10,786 nt of DNA from an uncultured Eubacteriales bacterium (GTDB lineage Bacteria; Bacillota; Clostridia; Oscillospirales; Acutalibacteraceae), in assembly GCA_900319655.1 (NCBI GenBank), contig ONPH01000042.1:1-10786 (forward strand). The letters are read 5' to 3'. The notes below the pieces were generated by a model, which had not been told where the DNA came from, did not search any database, and worked only from the letters and a program-made list of their open reading frames with translations. This document shows positions 4,596-10,786 of the stretch, in pieces. The translations under genes were made by a program, and so were the position numbers. Positions within the stretch are counted from its first letter, which is position 1; every line of letters begins with the position of its first letter.

Positions 4596-7499
4596 TTACA
4601 CGTCCTCTAACGCCGCGAGAAGGCTTCTTATTCTGATCTTCACCGCGCCGAGATTTGTGATTTCGTCTATTTTAATCTGAGTGTAAATCTTGTTTTTCGA
4701 CTCGAGAATTTCCCTGACCTCGTCGGTTGTAATCGCGTCAACGCCGCAGCCGAACGACACGAGCTGTACCAGCTCCATATCGCTGCGAGTTGAAACGTAC
4801 TTCGCCGCCGCATAAAGGCGCGAATGGTACGTCCACTGGTTGAGCACGTGGGTCGCGAAGCGCTGAACCTTTGACGACACAACGTCCTCGCTGATAATCG
4901 CGACATCAAAGCCGGCAATCAGCTTGTCGATGCCGTGGTTGATCTCAGGGTCGATATGGTAAGGTCTGCCTGCGAGGACAAAGATTTTCTTGCCCTGCTT
5001 TTCAGCCTCGGCAATAATCTCGTCGCCCTTTTTCTGGATTTTGTCCCTGAACAAATCCTGCTCGGCGTATGCCTTCTTGGCGGCTACCCTAACCTCGTTG
5101 AGCGTGAGGTCGGGGAAGTAGAACGAAAGCCGCTCAAACGCCTTTGTCGGGAAGTCCTTGGGACGGTGGATACCGAAATACTCCTTGATGAAGTTGACCT
5201 TTTTGATATCCTTCATATTATTTTTGATAACCTCGGGATAGTACGCGACAACCGGGCAGTTATAGTGGTTATCACCGAGATTTTCGTCAAAGTTGTAGGA
5301 AAGACAGGGGTAGAAGATTGTCTCCGCGCCCTCGTCAATCAAGGTCTGCACATGGCCGTGCATAAGCTTAGCCGGGAAGCAGACGGTGTCGCTGGGGATT
5401 GTCTGCTGACCGCGCTGGTAAAGCTTGCGGTTTGAGTACGGCGAATGGAAAACCTCGAACTTAAGCTCGGTGAAAAATCTGTACCAGAACGGATAAAGCT
5501 CAAACATATTAAGTCCCATCGGAATTCCGAGCTTGCCTCTGAGCCCCTCAACGGGCTGATACTCGTCGAGCAGCTTAAGCTTGTAGTCATACATATTCAG
5601 GTCGTTCGACGGAGCTTTTTTGGTGACAGGGCGTTCGCAACGGTTGCCTGCGATGAACTTTCTGCCCTTGCCGAAGGAGTTGATTGTAAGGCGGCAGTTG
5701 TTGTTGCACAAGCCGCAGTTTGTCACCTTAATCTCGTGGACAAAGCTCTTTAATTCGTCGCTGCCGAGAATACCGCTCTTGCCCTCACTCTTTGACTTTT
5801 TCATCGAGTACAGCGCCGCGCCGTATGCTCCCATCAGTCCTGCGATATTCGGGCGGACAACCTCAACGCCCATTTCAAGCTCAAACGCGCGCAGAACCGC
5901 GTCGTTCAAAAACGTTCCGCCCTGAACAACAATCCTCTTGCCGAGCTCGTCGGGGCTGGACGCGCGGATAACCTTATAGAGCGCGTTCTTTACAACGCTC
6001 AGCGACAGTCCTGCCGAGATGTCCTCAATCGTCGCGCCGTCCTTTTGAGCCTGCTTAACGCTGGAGTTCATAAACACCGTGCAGCGTGAGCCGAGGTCAA
6101 CAGGGCGCTTTGCGAACAGACCGAGCTTTGAAAATTCTTCTATATTATATCCCAACGCATTCGCGAAGGTCTGCAAAAAGCTTCCGCAGCCCGAGGAACA
6201 AGCCTCGTTGAGGAAGATATTGTCGATTGCGCCGTTGTGGATTTTGAAGCACTTGATGTCCTGTCCGCCGATGTCGATGATAAACTCAACGTCGGGCATA
6301 AAATACTTTGCGGCGGTGAAGTGAGCGATGGTCTCAACAATGCCGTAGTCCACGTTAAAGGCGTTTTTGATGATGTCCTCGCCGTATCCGGTGACCGCGG
6401 ACGAAACAACATTGATATCGGGATTTATCGCGTAGATTTCCTCGAGGAAAGCCATGATAATCTCAACGGGATTGCCCTTTGAGGGCAGGTATTTTGAGTA
6501 GAGCAGCTCGCCGCCGTCGTTAAGAACAACGCCCTTTACGGTGGTGGAGCCTGCGTCAAGACCGATGAAAGCCTTGCCCTTGTAGCTGCTCAAATCCTTC
6601 TGCTGAACCGTCGCCTTGTCGTGACGGGCGCAGAATTCTTTATAATCCGCCTTGGTCTCGAAAAGCGGCGGATTAAACGCAAAGTTACCCGAGCCGCGGT
6701 AATCCTTGACGTCGGAGATAACCTTGTTAAAATCAATCGTTTCCTCAGCGCAGAGAGCCGCGCCGCAGGCAACGTAATAAAGCGAATTTTCGGGGCAGAT
6801 GCCCTTGGTATTTAGGGTTTTATCAAAGCAGTTACGAAGCTCGCTCATAAAGGTGAGCGGTCCGCCGAGGTATACGATTTTGCCCTCAATTTCTCTGCCC
6901 TGCGCAAGTCCTGCAACCGTTTGGCTGACAACCGCGCGGAAGATACTCTCGGCAATATCGCTTTTTCTCGCGCCCTGATTGAGCAGGGGCTGAATATCGG
7001 TTTTTGCGAACACGCCGCAGCGCGAGGCGATTGTGTATGTCTTTTCATATCCCTTTGCCAGCTCGTCAAGCTCCTCGAGCGGAACGTTGAGCAGAGTCGC
7101 CATCTGGTCGATAAACGCTCCCGTACCGCCGGCGCAGGTGCCGTTCATTCTTACCTCAAGACCGTTTGTCAGGAACAAAATCTTAGCGTCCTCGCCGCCC
7201 AGCTCGATTACAACATCTGTGCCGGGAATAAAGGTATTTGCTGCAACTCTGGTGGCGAAAACCTCCTGCACAAACTGAATTCCGCAGTCGGCGGCAACGC
7301 CCATTCCGGCAGAGCCCGAAAGCGCAACAAGCGCGTTTTCTACTCCGTCGATCTCTCCCCTTACGCGGTCAAGAATTTCCGCGATTTTATCGGTAATCTG
7401 AGAAAAATGTCTTTCATATGTGCTGTAAATCAGCTTGTTGTCGTCATCGAGCACAACGCACTTGATTGTGGTTGAGCCGATATCAAGTCCCAATCTCAA
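4596..7499 (-). CDS. Acyl-CoA dehydratase activase-related protein, tandem ASKHA ATPase plus DUF2229/COG3580 domain
   Basis: Activators of 2-hydroxyacyl-CoA dehydratases are homodimeric ATPases holding one [4Fe-4S] cluster between subunits; they fire low-potential electrons into the dehydratase. This 967-aa protein contains two activator domains in one chain. Domain one (about 1-260) has GLDIGSTTIK (4-13), LGGEDAK (100-106), Cys122 in NGTCAGGTG and Cys161 in SRCGVFA. Domain two (about 310-570) has GLDAGSTTVK (313-322), IGGQDIK (410-416), Cys434/438 in EACSSGCG and Cys473 in SRCTVFM. Both cluster ligands are thus kept in both halves. A CxxCxxxC motif plus a later Cys (595, 598, 602, 621) follows, then a DUF2229-like region with DTVCFPAK (704-711), YPCLSYN (730-736) and LAGRPYHIDP (842-851). 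The start is TTG 7499, six bases after CGGAGG; the longer frame to 7532 lacks a site. Its partner lies downstream. No dehydratase subunits are in view, so the substrate is unknown. Confidence 0.9.
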   Translation of the reverse strand: MRLGLDIGSTTIKCVVLDDDNKLIYSTYERHFSQITDKIAEILDRVRGEIDGVENALVALSGSAGMGVAADCGIQFVQEVFATRVAANTFIPGTDVVIELGGEDAKILFLTNGLEVRMNGTCAGGTGAFIDQMATLLNVPLEELDELAKGYEKTYTIASRCGVFAKTDIQPLLNQGARKSDIAESIFRAVVSQTVAGLAQGREIEGKIVYLGGPLTFMSELRNCFDKTLNTKGICPENSLYYVACGAALCAEETIDFNKVISDVKDYRGSGNFAFNPPLFETKADYKEFCARHDKATVQQKDLSSYKGKAFIGLDAGSTTVKGVVLNDGGELLYSKYLPSKGNPVEIIMAFLEEIYAINPDINVVSSAVTGYGEDIIKNAFNVDYGIVETIAHFTAAKYFMPDVEFIIDIGGQDIKCFKIHNGAIDNIFLNEACSSGCGSFLQTFANALGYNIEEFSKLGLFAKRPVDLGSRCTVFMNSSVKQAQKDGATIEDISAGLSLSVVKNALYKVIRASSPDELGKRIVVQGGTFLNDAVLRAFELEMGVEVVRPNIAGLMGAYGAALYSMKKSKSEGKSGILGSDELKSFVHEIKVTNCGLCNNNCRLTINSFGKGRKFIAGNRCERPVTKKAPSNDLNMYDYKLKLLDEYQPVEGLRGKLGIPMGLNMFELYPFWYRFFTELKFEVFHSPYSNRKLYQRGQQTIPSDTVCFPAKLMHGHVQTLIDEGAETIFYPCLSYNFDENLGDNHYNCPVVAYYPEVIKNNMKDIKKVNFIKEYFGIHRPKDFPTKAFERLSFYFPDLTLNEVRVAAKKAYAEQDLFRDKIQKKGDEIIAEAEKQGKKIFVLAGRPYHIDPEINHGIDKLIAGFDVAIISEDVVSSKVQRFATHVLNQWTYHSRLYAAAKYVSTRSDMELVQLVSFGCGVDAITTDEVREILESKNKIYTQIKIDEITNLGAVKIRIRSLLAALEDV

Positions 7500-7759
7500 A
7501 CTAATTCCTCCGATTAATGGCGTATTTTTCACGGCAGAAAAGCTCCGCCGAAGTTGCGCCTTTTCCCCTTGCGCAAAGTACCCATTTTAACTATAATCAA
7601 TTAATTATAAGTCTAAACAGTTGTTTTTTAGTTCCTTAATAGAATTATACTTATCTAATTTACTATTTTAGCACCGTTTTATAAAATTTTCAATGGTTAG
7701 TTATTTCCGTTTGACTATTTTATGCTGTAATTCGGAGATAAAATATATTTTCAACCTCT
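7500..7759 (-). promoter_or_regulatory. AT-rich region upstream of the activase genes, probable promoter region
   Basis: About 260 bases without a gene. On the minus strand two perfect TATAAT hexamers occur (7604-7609 and 7644-7649), but neither has a good -35 hexamer at 16-18 bases nor a TG extension. A promoter for the activase unit must lie in this stretch or in the repeats beyond it, since the amylase gene ends in a terminator-like hairpin. No operator or riboswitch is recognised. The Shine-Dalgarno CGGAGG of the activase gene ends six bases before its TTG start. Confidence 0.35.
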
Positions 7760-7799
7760 CCCCTACTACAAATTTAAAATGTATCTGTCATAGTAGGGG
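7760..7799. repeat. Inverted pair CCCCTACTA / TAGTAGGGG
   Basis: CCCCTACTA (7760-7768) and TAGTAGGGG (7791-7799) form a perfect nine-pair stem around a 22-base AT-rich loop. The right arm continues into GGGGCGGAC, like the GTAGGGGCGGAC repeats a few dozen bases away, so this is probably a fragment of the same family. It is followed by three tandem copies of AATGAAT (7811-7831). Confidence 0.5.
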
Positions 7800-7835
7800 C
7801 GGACAGTAGTAATGAATAATGAATAATGAATAATT

Positions 7836-7997
7836 GTAGGGGCGGACCCATGTGTCCGCCCGAAGGACAGGAACACAACATATAATTTCAAAATGATTTT
7901 TGTGTGGTGAATTATACGTCCGTTTATCGCGATAAAAACGGATTGTTTGGTAAACACGGTTTACGTTCCCCGGGCGGACACACGGGTCCGCCCCTAC
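7836..7997. repeat. Inverted pair of 27-bp GTAGGGGCGGAC palindromes flanking 108 bases
   Basis: The left copy (7836-7862) and the inverted right copy (7971-7997) agree at 26 of 27 positions. Each is itself palindromic: GGGCGGAC pairs with GTCCGCCC (7840-7847 and 7854-7861 in the left copy). The 108 bases between are AT-rich and hold an imperfect palindrome around TCGCGA (near 7919-7940). No open frame of credible quality lies inside; the 63-codon frame here runs through both repeat arms. The arrangement resembles a small non-autonomous element with inverted ends, or two separate insertions of one repeat. Confidence 0.7.
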
Positions 7998-8033
7998 GGT
8001 GTTAATTGAATGTTTGATTATAATTGAAATGTT

Positions 8034-8112
8034 GGCGGTATCGGAAACGTAGCCCCCTCCGCCGCCTTAGTGCGGCACCTCGTCCGTAACAAGTGACGGG
8101 GGAGGCTTTAAA
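8034..8112 (+). repeat. Two-hairpin dispersed repeat, copy B
   Basis: Begins GGCGGTATCGGAAACGTAG, then CCCCCTCCG, a small hairpin GCCGC-CTTAGT-GCGGC (8061-8076), a partly decayed C-run arm, AACAAGTG loop and ACGGGGGAGG, ending CTTTAAA. The first 28 bases match those of copy A (8240-8267) at 26 positions, so homology extends beyond the hairpins. Confidence 0.7.
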
Positions 8113-8135
8113 TGGATTGAAACGTTTGTTGTTAG

Positions 8136-8200
8136 TTTAAAGGCTCCCCCATTACTTGTCATGGGGGAGCTGTCAGCGTTAGCTGACTGAGGGGGCGGCG
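8136..8200 (-). repeat. Two-hairpin dispersed repeat, copy D (inverted)
   Basis: In inverted orientation relative to copies A-C: TTTAAAG edge, hairpin GCTCCCCCAT/ATGGGGGAGC (8143-8152 and 8161-8170), small hairpin GTCAGC-GTTA-GCTGAC (8172-8187), then TGAGGGGGCGG. Both stems are perfect while their loops and small-stem sequences differ from the other copies, as expected if base pairing rather than sequence is kept. Confidence 0.7.
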
Positions 8201-8239
8201 TGTGTTTTTTCGCGAGTTTTCCGTTGCAGTTCATAACGT

Positions 8240-8328
8240 GGCAGTATTGGAAACGTAGCCCCCTCCGTCACGCCGCTTTGGCGGCGTGCCACCTCCCCCA
8301 AAGCTTTCGCGTTGGGGGAGGCTTTAAA
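8240..8328 (+). repeat. Two-hairpin dispersed repeat, copy A
   Basis: Begins GGCAGTATTGGAAACGTAG then CCCCCTCCGT, hairpin one CACGCCGC-TTTG-GCGGCGTG (8269-8288), TGCCACCT edge, hairpin two CCTCCCCCAA/TTGGGGGAGG (8292-8301 and 8312-8321), then CTTTAAA. It lies 13 bases from the amylase terminator hairpin. Both stems are perfect, so this may be one of the younger copies. Confidence 0.75.
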
Positions 8329-8332
8329 GGCG

Positions 8333-8372
8333 TAAAGGAAAAGTCTCCTCTGAAACAAGCTCAGAGGAGACT
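8333..8372 (-). terminator. Terminator hairpin after the amylase gene
   Basis: AGTCTCCTCTGA pairs perfectly with TCAGAGGAGACT (8342-8353 and 8361-8372) around a seven-base loop, 20 bases downstream of the amylase stop codon. On the minus strand the stem is followed by TTTCC then TTT, an imperfect U tract, and preceded by seven T. The 12-pair stem and position support intrinsic termination, but the interrupted U tract lowers efficiency. Confidence 0.7.
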
Positions 8373-8392
8373 AAAAAAACATTATTTTGATT

Positions 8393-10000
8393 TTACTCCG
8401 CGGATCTGATTACTACCGAGGAATGGGGCGGAAGGCTCAACTTGCCGCCGTTAAAGGTAACCTTTTCCTTTTCAACGCCGACGAGGTCTGCCGCAAGCGT
8501 AGCCTTGGCAATCATATCATCGGTGATGGTGAGGGCCTTAGTTTCCGTCTTGTCAAAGTTATGGATAATCATAATCTTTTTGCCGTCGTACTCGGTGTAG
8601 AACGCGCCGACGGTATCGTCGTCAAAGCTCTGGATGCCCGTAATTTGACCTCTCGCGATTTCGGGATTTTGGAGCTTAACGGTTATAATTCTTCTGTAGA
8701 AATTTAGCAGAGAGTTTTTATCCTTCTGCTGCTGAACAACGCCGCCGTACTTGGGAGCTTCAAAGGTGTCTCCGAGGTTATCGACGCTGATTTTCTGCAA
8801 ATTCTCGCTGTCAAAAACCATCGGCGTGCGGAAGTTCGCGTCGCCTGTTGTGCCGGGCGAGGTCATACCGATTTCCTCGCCGTAGTAAGTGAAGGAGTTG
8901 CCCGGGAAGAGCATATAAACCGAGGCGGCGAACTTTTCAAAGTCCAGACCGTTTGGCTCAAGGGCGTTCGCGATACGGATTTGGTCGTGGTTCGAGAGGA
9001 ACATCGCGTTAATCTCGTCCTTGTTCTCCTTGCGCATTTTGCTGTCGTAATTTGAAACCTTGGTGACGAGGTTGTTGCCCTTCATCGTGTTGATGCACTC
9101 GTTGATTGTGCCGGAATTTGTCGCATACTTAAACGCGAACTGGCTGTCGATACCGCTGCCGTAGAGCTCAACGATATCCGAGTCGTCCGACCAAGTCTCA
9201 CCGACGATGTAAACGTCGGGATTGATGCCGCGGCAGGTCTTTACAAACCAGCCGAGGAACTCCTTGCCGTCGGTCTCCTTGTTGGTGTAGTACTTGCAGG
9301 CGTCGAGCCTGAAGCCGTCAACGCCGCGGTCGAGCCAGAACTTTGCGATTTTGGTGAACTCCTCGCGGGTTTTCTGAGAATTTAAATTCCACTCGGGCAT
9401 TGCGAGCGAGAAGTTAGCCTCGCAGGCGTAGTCGCCGCCGCGAGCGAGGGTTTGAACGTCGTCGCCAAAGTAGTCGTTTTTGTGGATTTCAAAATACTGC
9501 GCGTTGCCGTCGAGCTTGCCGTCGGAAACCTCAAACGCCGCCTTGGTAAAGAGCGGATTGCGCGAGGAAATGTGGTTGAGAACCAAATCCATAATAACCT
9601 TTATTCCCCTGTCGTGGCAGCCCTCGATTAGGTTGTCGAAGGTGTCGAGCGTGCCGAACGCGGGGTCGATGTCGTAGTAATTTTCTACGTCGTACTTGTG
9701 GTAGGATTTACTCGGCATTATCGGAGTGAGCCAAAGGCCGTCAATTCCCAAATCGTCGCCGGTGTTGGGGTTGCCGTCGTTGAGATAATCGAGCCTGTTG
9801 ATAATGCCCTGCAAATCGCCTGTTCCGTCGCCGTCGGAGTCCGAGAACGACTGAACAAAAATCTCATAGAAATTGCGGTATTTGTCTGTTGACTGCTTTG
9901 CCTCCTTTTCGGCAACAGGGTCCTTGGGCGAGCAGCCGCTGAGGACGCAGCCCGCGGCGATCAAGGCGCAGAGCAGAACGGATAAAATTCTTTTTTTCAT
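8393..10000 (-). CDS. GH13 alpha-amylase family lipoprotein
   Basis: The 535-aa protein should hydrolyse alpha-glucosidic bonds in starch or maltodextrin on the outer face of the membrane. Residues 1-23 form a lipoprotein signal with lipobox LSGC (Cys23 lipidated). The catalytic barrel shows a calcium-loop-like DSDGDGTGD (54-62), region I DLVLNH (138-143), region II GFRLDA with nucleophile Asp233, region III VGETW with acid/base Glu268 and region IV LSNHDQ with stabilising Asp339. A C-terminal beta domain (about 450-535) follows. The block MPEWN (201-205), where MPDLN is common in oligo-1,6-glucosidase/neopullulanase-type enzymes, makes the exact specificity uncertain. No carbohydrate-binding module or membrane anchor other than the lipid is seen. 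AGAAGGA lies seven to eight bases before the ATG. It follows the MalG-like permease gene by 84 bases, suggesting an uptake operon. Confidence 0.93.
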   Translation of the reverse strand: MKKRILSVLLCALIAAGCVLSGCSPKDPVAEKEAKQSTDKYRNFYEIFVQSFSDSDGDGTGDLQGIINRLDYLNDGNPNTGDDLGIDGLWLTPIMPSKSYHKYDVENYYDIDPAFGTLDTFDNLIEGCHDRGIKVIMDLVLNHISSRNPLFTKAAFEVSDGKLDGNAQYFEIHKNDYFGDDVQTLARGGDYACEANFSLAMPEWNLNSQKTREEFTKIAKFWLDRGVDGFRLDACKYYTNKETDGKEFLGWFVKTCRGINPDVYIVGETWSDDSDIVELYGSGIDSQFAFKYATNSGTINECINTMKGNNLVTKVSNYDSKMRKENKDEINAMFLSNHDQIRIANALEPNGLDFEKFAASVYMLFPGNSFTYYGEEIGMTSPGTTGDANFRTPMVFDSENLQKISVDNLGDTFEAPKYGGVVQQQKDKNSLLNFYRRIITVKLQNPEIARGQITGIQSFDDDTVGAFYTEYDGKKIMIIHNFDKTETKALTITDDMIAKATLAADLVGVEKEKVTFNGGKLSLPPHSSVVIRSAE

Positions 10001-10031
10001 AGCTTATTCCTTCTAAAGCGATTAAGTTTAA

Positions 10032-10058
10032 AGGGCGGCAGCCGATGACTGCCGCCCT
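10032..10058 (-). promoter_or_regulatory. GC-rich hairpin between the permease and amylase genes
   Basis: AGGGCGGCAG pairs perfectly with CTGCCGCCCT (ten pairs, seven-base loop). On the minus strand it is followed by TTTAAACTT, which has only a short T run. It could act as a partial terminator lowering amylase expression relative to the transporter, or as a stabiliser of the 3' end of the transporter mRNA. The amylase gene has no recognisable promoter in the remaining 31 bases, so read-through is likely. Confidence 0.6.
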
Positions 10059-10084
10059 AAAGAGCTTATTTGTTATTTTACAGA

Positions 10085-10786
10085 TTAACCCTTTACGCCG
10101 CCGGCGGTTACGCCTTCTACGTAGTACTTCTGCATCTTGAGGAAGAGCAGGGTAATCGGAACTGCAACAAGTACCGAACCTGCAAGGAACTGCTTGTAGT
10201 ACTCGTTGATGAATTCCGGGCTGACCATGGACTGTAGTCCGATAGCAACGGTGTAGAAGTCACGCTTATCACCCATGATAATCTTAGCAAGGATGAAGTC
10301 GCACCACGGGCCGATGAAGGATGTCAATACCGTGTAAACTACGATCGGCTTTGACATAGGAAGAATAATTCTCCAGAAAATCTGGTTTTTGGTAGCTCCG
10401 TCGATTGTAGCCGCCTCGTCGAGAGCACGAGGGATTGTATCGAAGAAGCCCTTTGAAATCTGGAAGCCGAGACCTGCGCCGCAGCTGTAGCAGATAACCA
10501 ATGCAACAAGGTTCTGAGCAAGGCCCATAGCTTTGAGCAGGTAGTAAATAGCGATCATGGTCATAAATCCGGGGAACATACCGAGGATCATGGCAACGTT
10601 CATGAGCTTTTTACGGGCGCCGAAACGCAGACGGCTGAAAGCGTATGATACCATAAGAACCGAAATTGTTGAAATTACGCAGCTGAAGCACGCAACAACA
10701 AATGTATTAACGAACCATCTCGGGAAGTTGAGCGAGGATTCAGCGGAACCTGCGAACAGGTCAACGTAGTGCTGGAATGTAAATCT
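10085..10786 (-). CDS. MalG-like sugar ABC transporter permease, N-terminus outside the window
   Basis: This is the second permease subunit of a CUT1-family (carbohydrate uptake transporter) ABC importer. The open frame continues to the window edge, giving 233 residues; about 45-50 residues at the N-terminus are missing from a usual ~280. It begins in FTFQHYVDLF, a typical MalG periplasmic-loop sequence, and the EAA loop that docks on the ATPase is clear (EAATIDGATKN to IILP, about 124-143). Several hydrophobic membrane segments are evident, and the C-terminus YYVEGVTAGGVKG matches MalG-type permeases, for which a maltose/maltodextrin substrate is usual. The adjacent amylase lipoprotein supports that substrate. 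The binding protein and first permease should lie upstream, beyond the window. The ATPase may be elsewhere, as is common for this class in Firmicutes. Confidence 0.93.
   Translation of the reverse strand, partial: RFTFQHYVDLFAGSAESSLNFPRWFVNTFVVACFSCVISTISVLMVSYAFSRLRFGARKKLMNVAMILGMFPGFMTMIAIYYLLKAMGLAQNLVALVICYSCGAGLGFQISKGFFDTIPRALDEAATIDGATKNQIFWRIILPMSKPIVVYTVLTSFIGPWCDFILAKIIMGDKRDFYTVAIGLQSMVSPEFINEYYKQFLAGSVLVAVPITLLFLKMQKYYVEGVTAGGVKG

Noticed and set aside
4935..5435. 166-codon plus-strand frame
   Set aside because: It is antisense to the DUF2229-like part of the activase gene and has no supporting start signals or family resemblance.
6921..7475. 184-codon plus-strand frame
   Set aside because: It is a shadow of the first ASKHA domain of the activase gene, read on the opposite strand.
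7500..7759. Riboswitch or T-box upstream of the activase genes
   Set aside because: I found no recognisable aptamer core, specifier/T-box sequence or terminator-antiterminator pair in this AT-rich stretch.
7766..7957. 63-codon minus-strand frame between the amylase and activase genes
   Set aside because: It crosses the GTAGGGG palindrome and the AATGAAT repeats, has no Shine-Dalgarno of note and resembles no protein family.
2601..8341. CRISPR array, on account of the repeated palindromes
   Set aside because: The repeats are few, irregularly spaced, in both orientations and of differing sequence; no regular spacers and no cas genes are present.

Overview
The window looks like chromosomal DNA of a Gram-positive anaerobe of the class Clostridia, most likely a Ruminococcaceae/Oscillospiraceae-type gut bacterium. 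The reasons are the Firmicute-type long S12 protein, strong AGGAGG-type ribosome binding sites, a 2-hydroxyacyl-CoA-dehydratase-activase family gene typical of strict anaerobes, a lipoprotein amylase next to a maltodextrin ABC permease, and many short palindromic repeats between genes. This placement is inference from content; no database search was possible. Every gene I can support is on the minus strand, so the transcription order runs from high to low coordinates.

Right part (8393-10786): the end of a maltodextrin-type ABC importer operon. It holds the C-terminal 233 residues of a MalG-like permease (cut by the window edge), a GC-rich intercistronic hairpin, and a complete GH13 alpha-amylase-family lipoprotein, followed by a terminator hairpin. 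The pair suggests alpha-glucan cleavage at the cell surface and import of the products.

Middle part (2908-8341): an 840-base non-coding stretch full of dispersed palindromic repeats, then two genes that together match the layout of the very large (about 1400-residue) acyl-CoA dehydratase activase-related proteins. The first (967 aa) carries two ASKHA ATPase domains, a Cys-rich motif and a DUF2229/COG3580-like domain. The second (444 or 438 aa) is the COG3581-like C-terminal part. They are separated by 316 bases containing two repeat elements. A clear rho-independent terminator closes this unit. A second repeat-rich gap (2601-2907) follows.

Left part (1-2600): the start of the str operon, with a near-consensus promoter, rpsL (S12), a 183-197-base spacer, rpsG (S7) and the first 448 codons of fusA (EF-G). 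The most striking detail is a perfect 44-bp tandem duplication of the rpsG translation-initiation region. It duplicates both the Shine-Dalgarno sequence and the GTG start, and it creates a nine-codon upstream reading frame that stops on the real rpsG Shine-Dalgarno sequence.

I see no tRNA, rRNA, CRISPR array, transposase or phage gene. The repeat families are probably mobile or amplified non-coding elements already widespread in Clostridia, but this window alone cannot show that.
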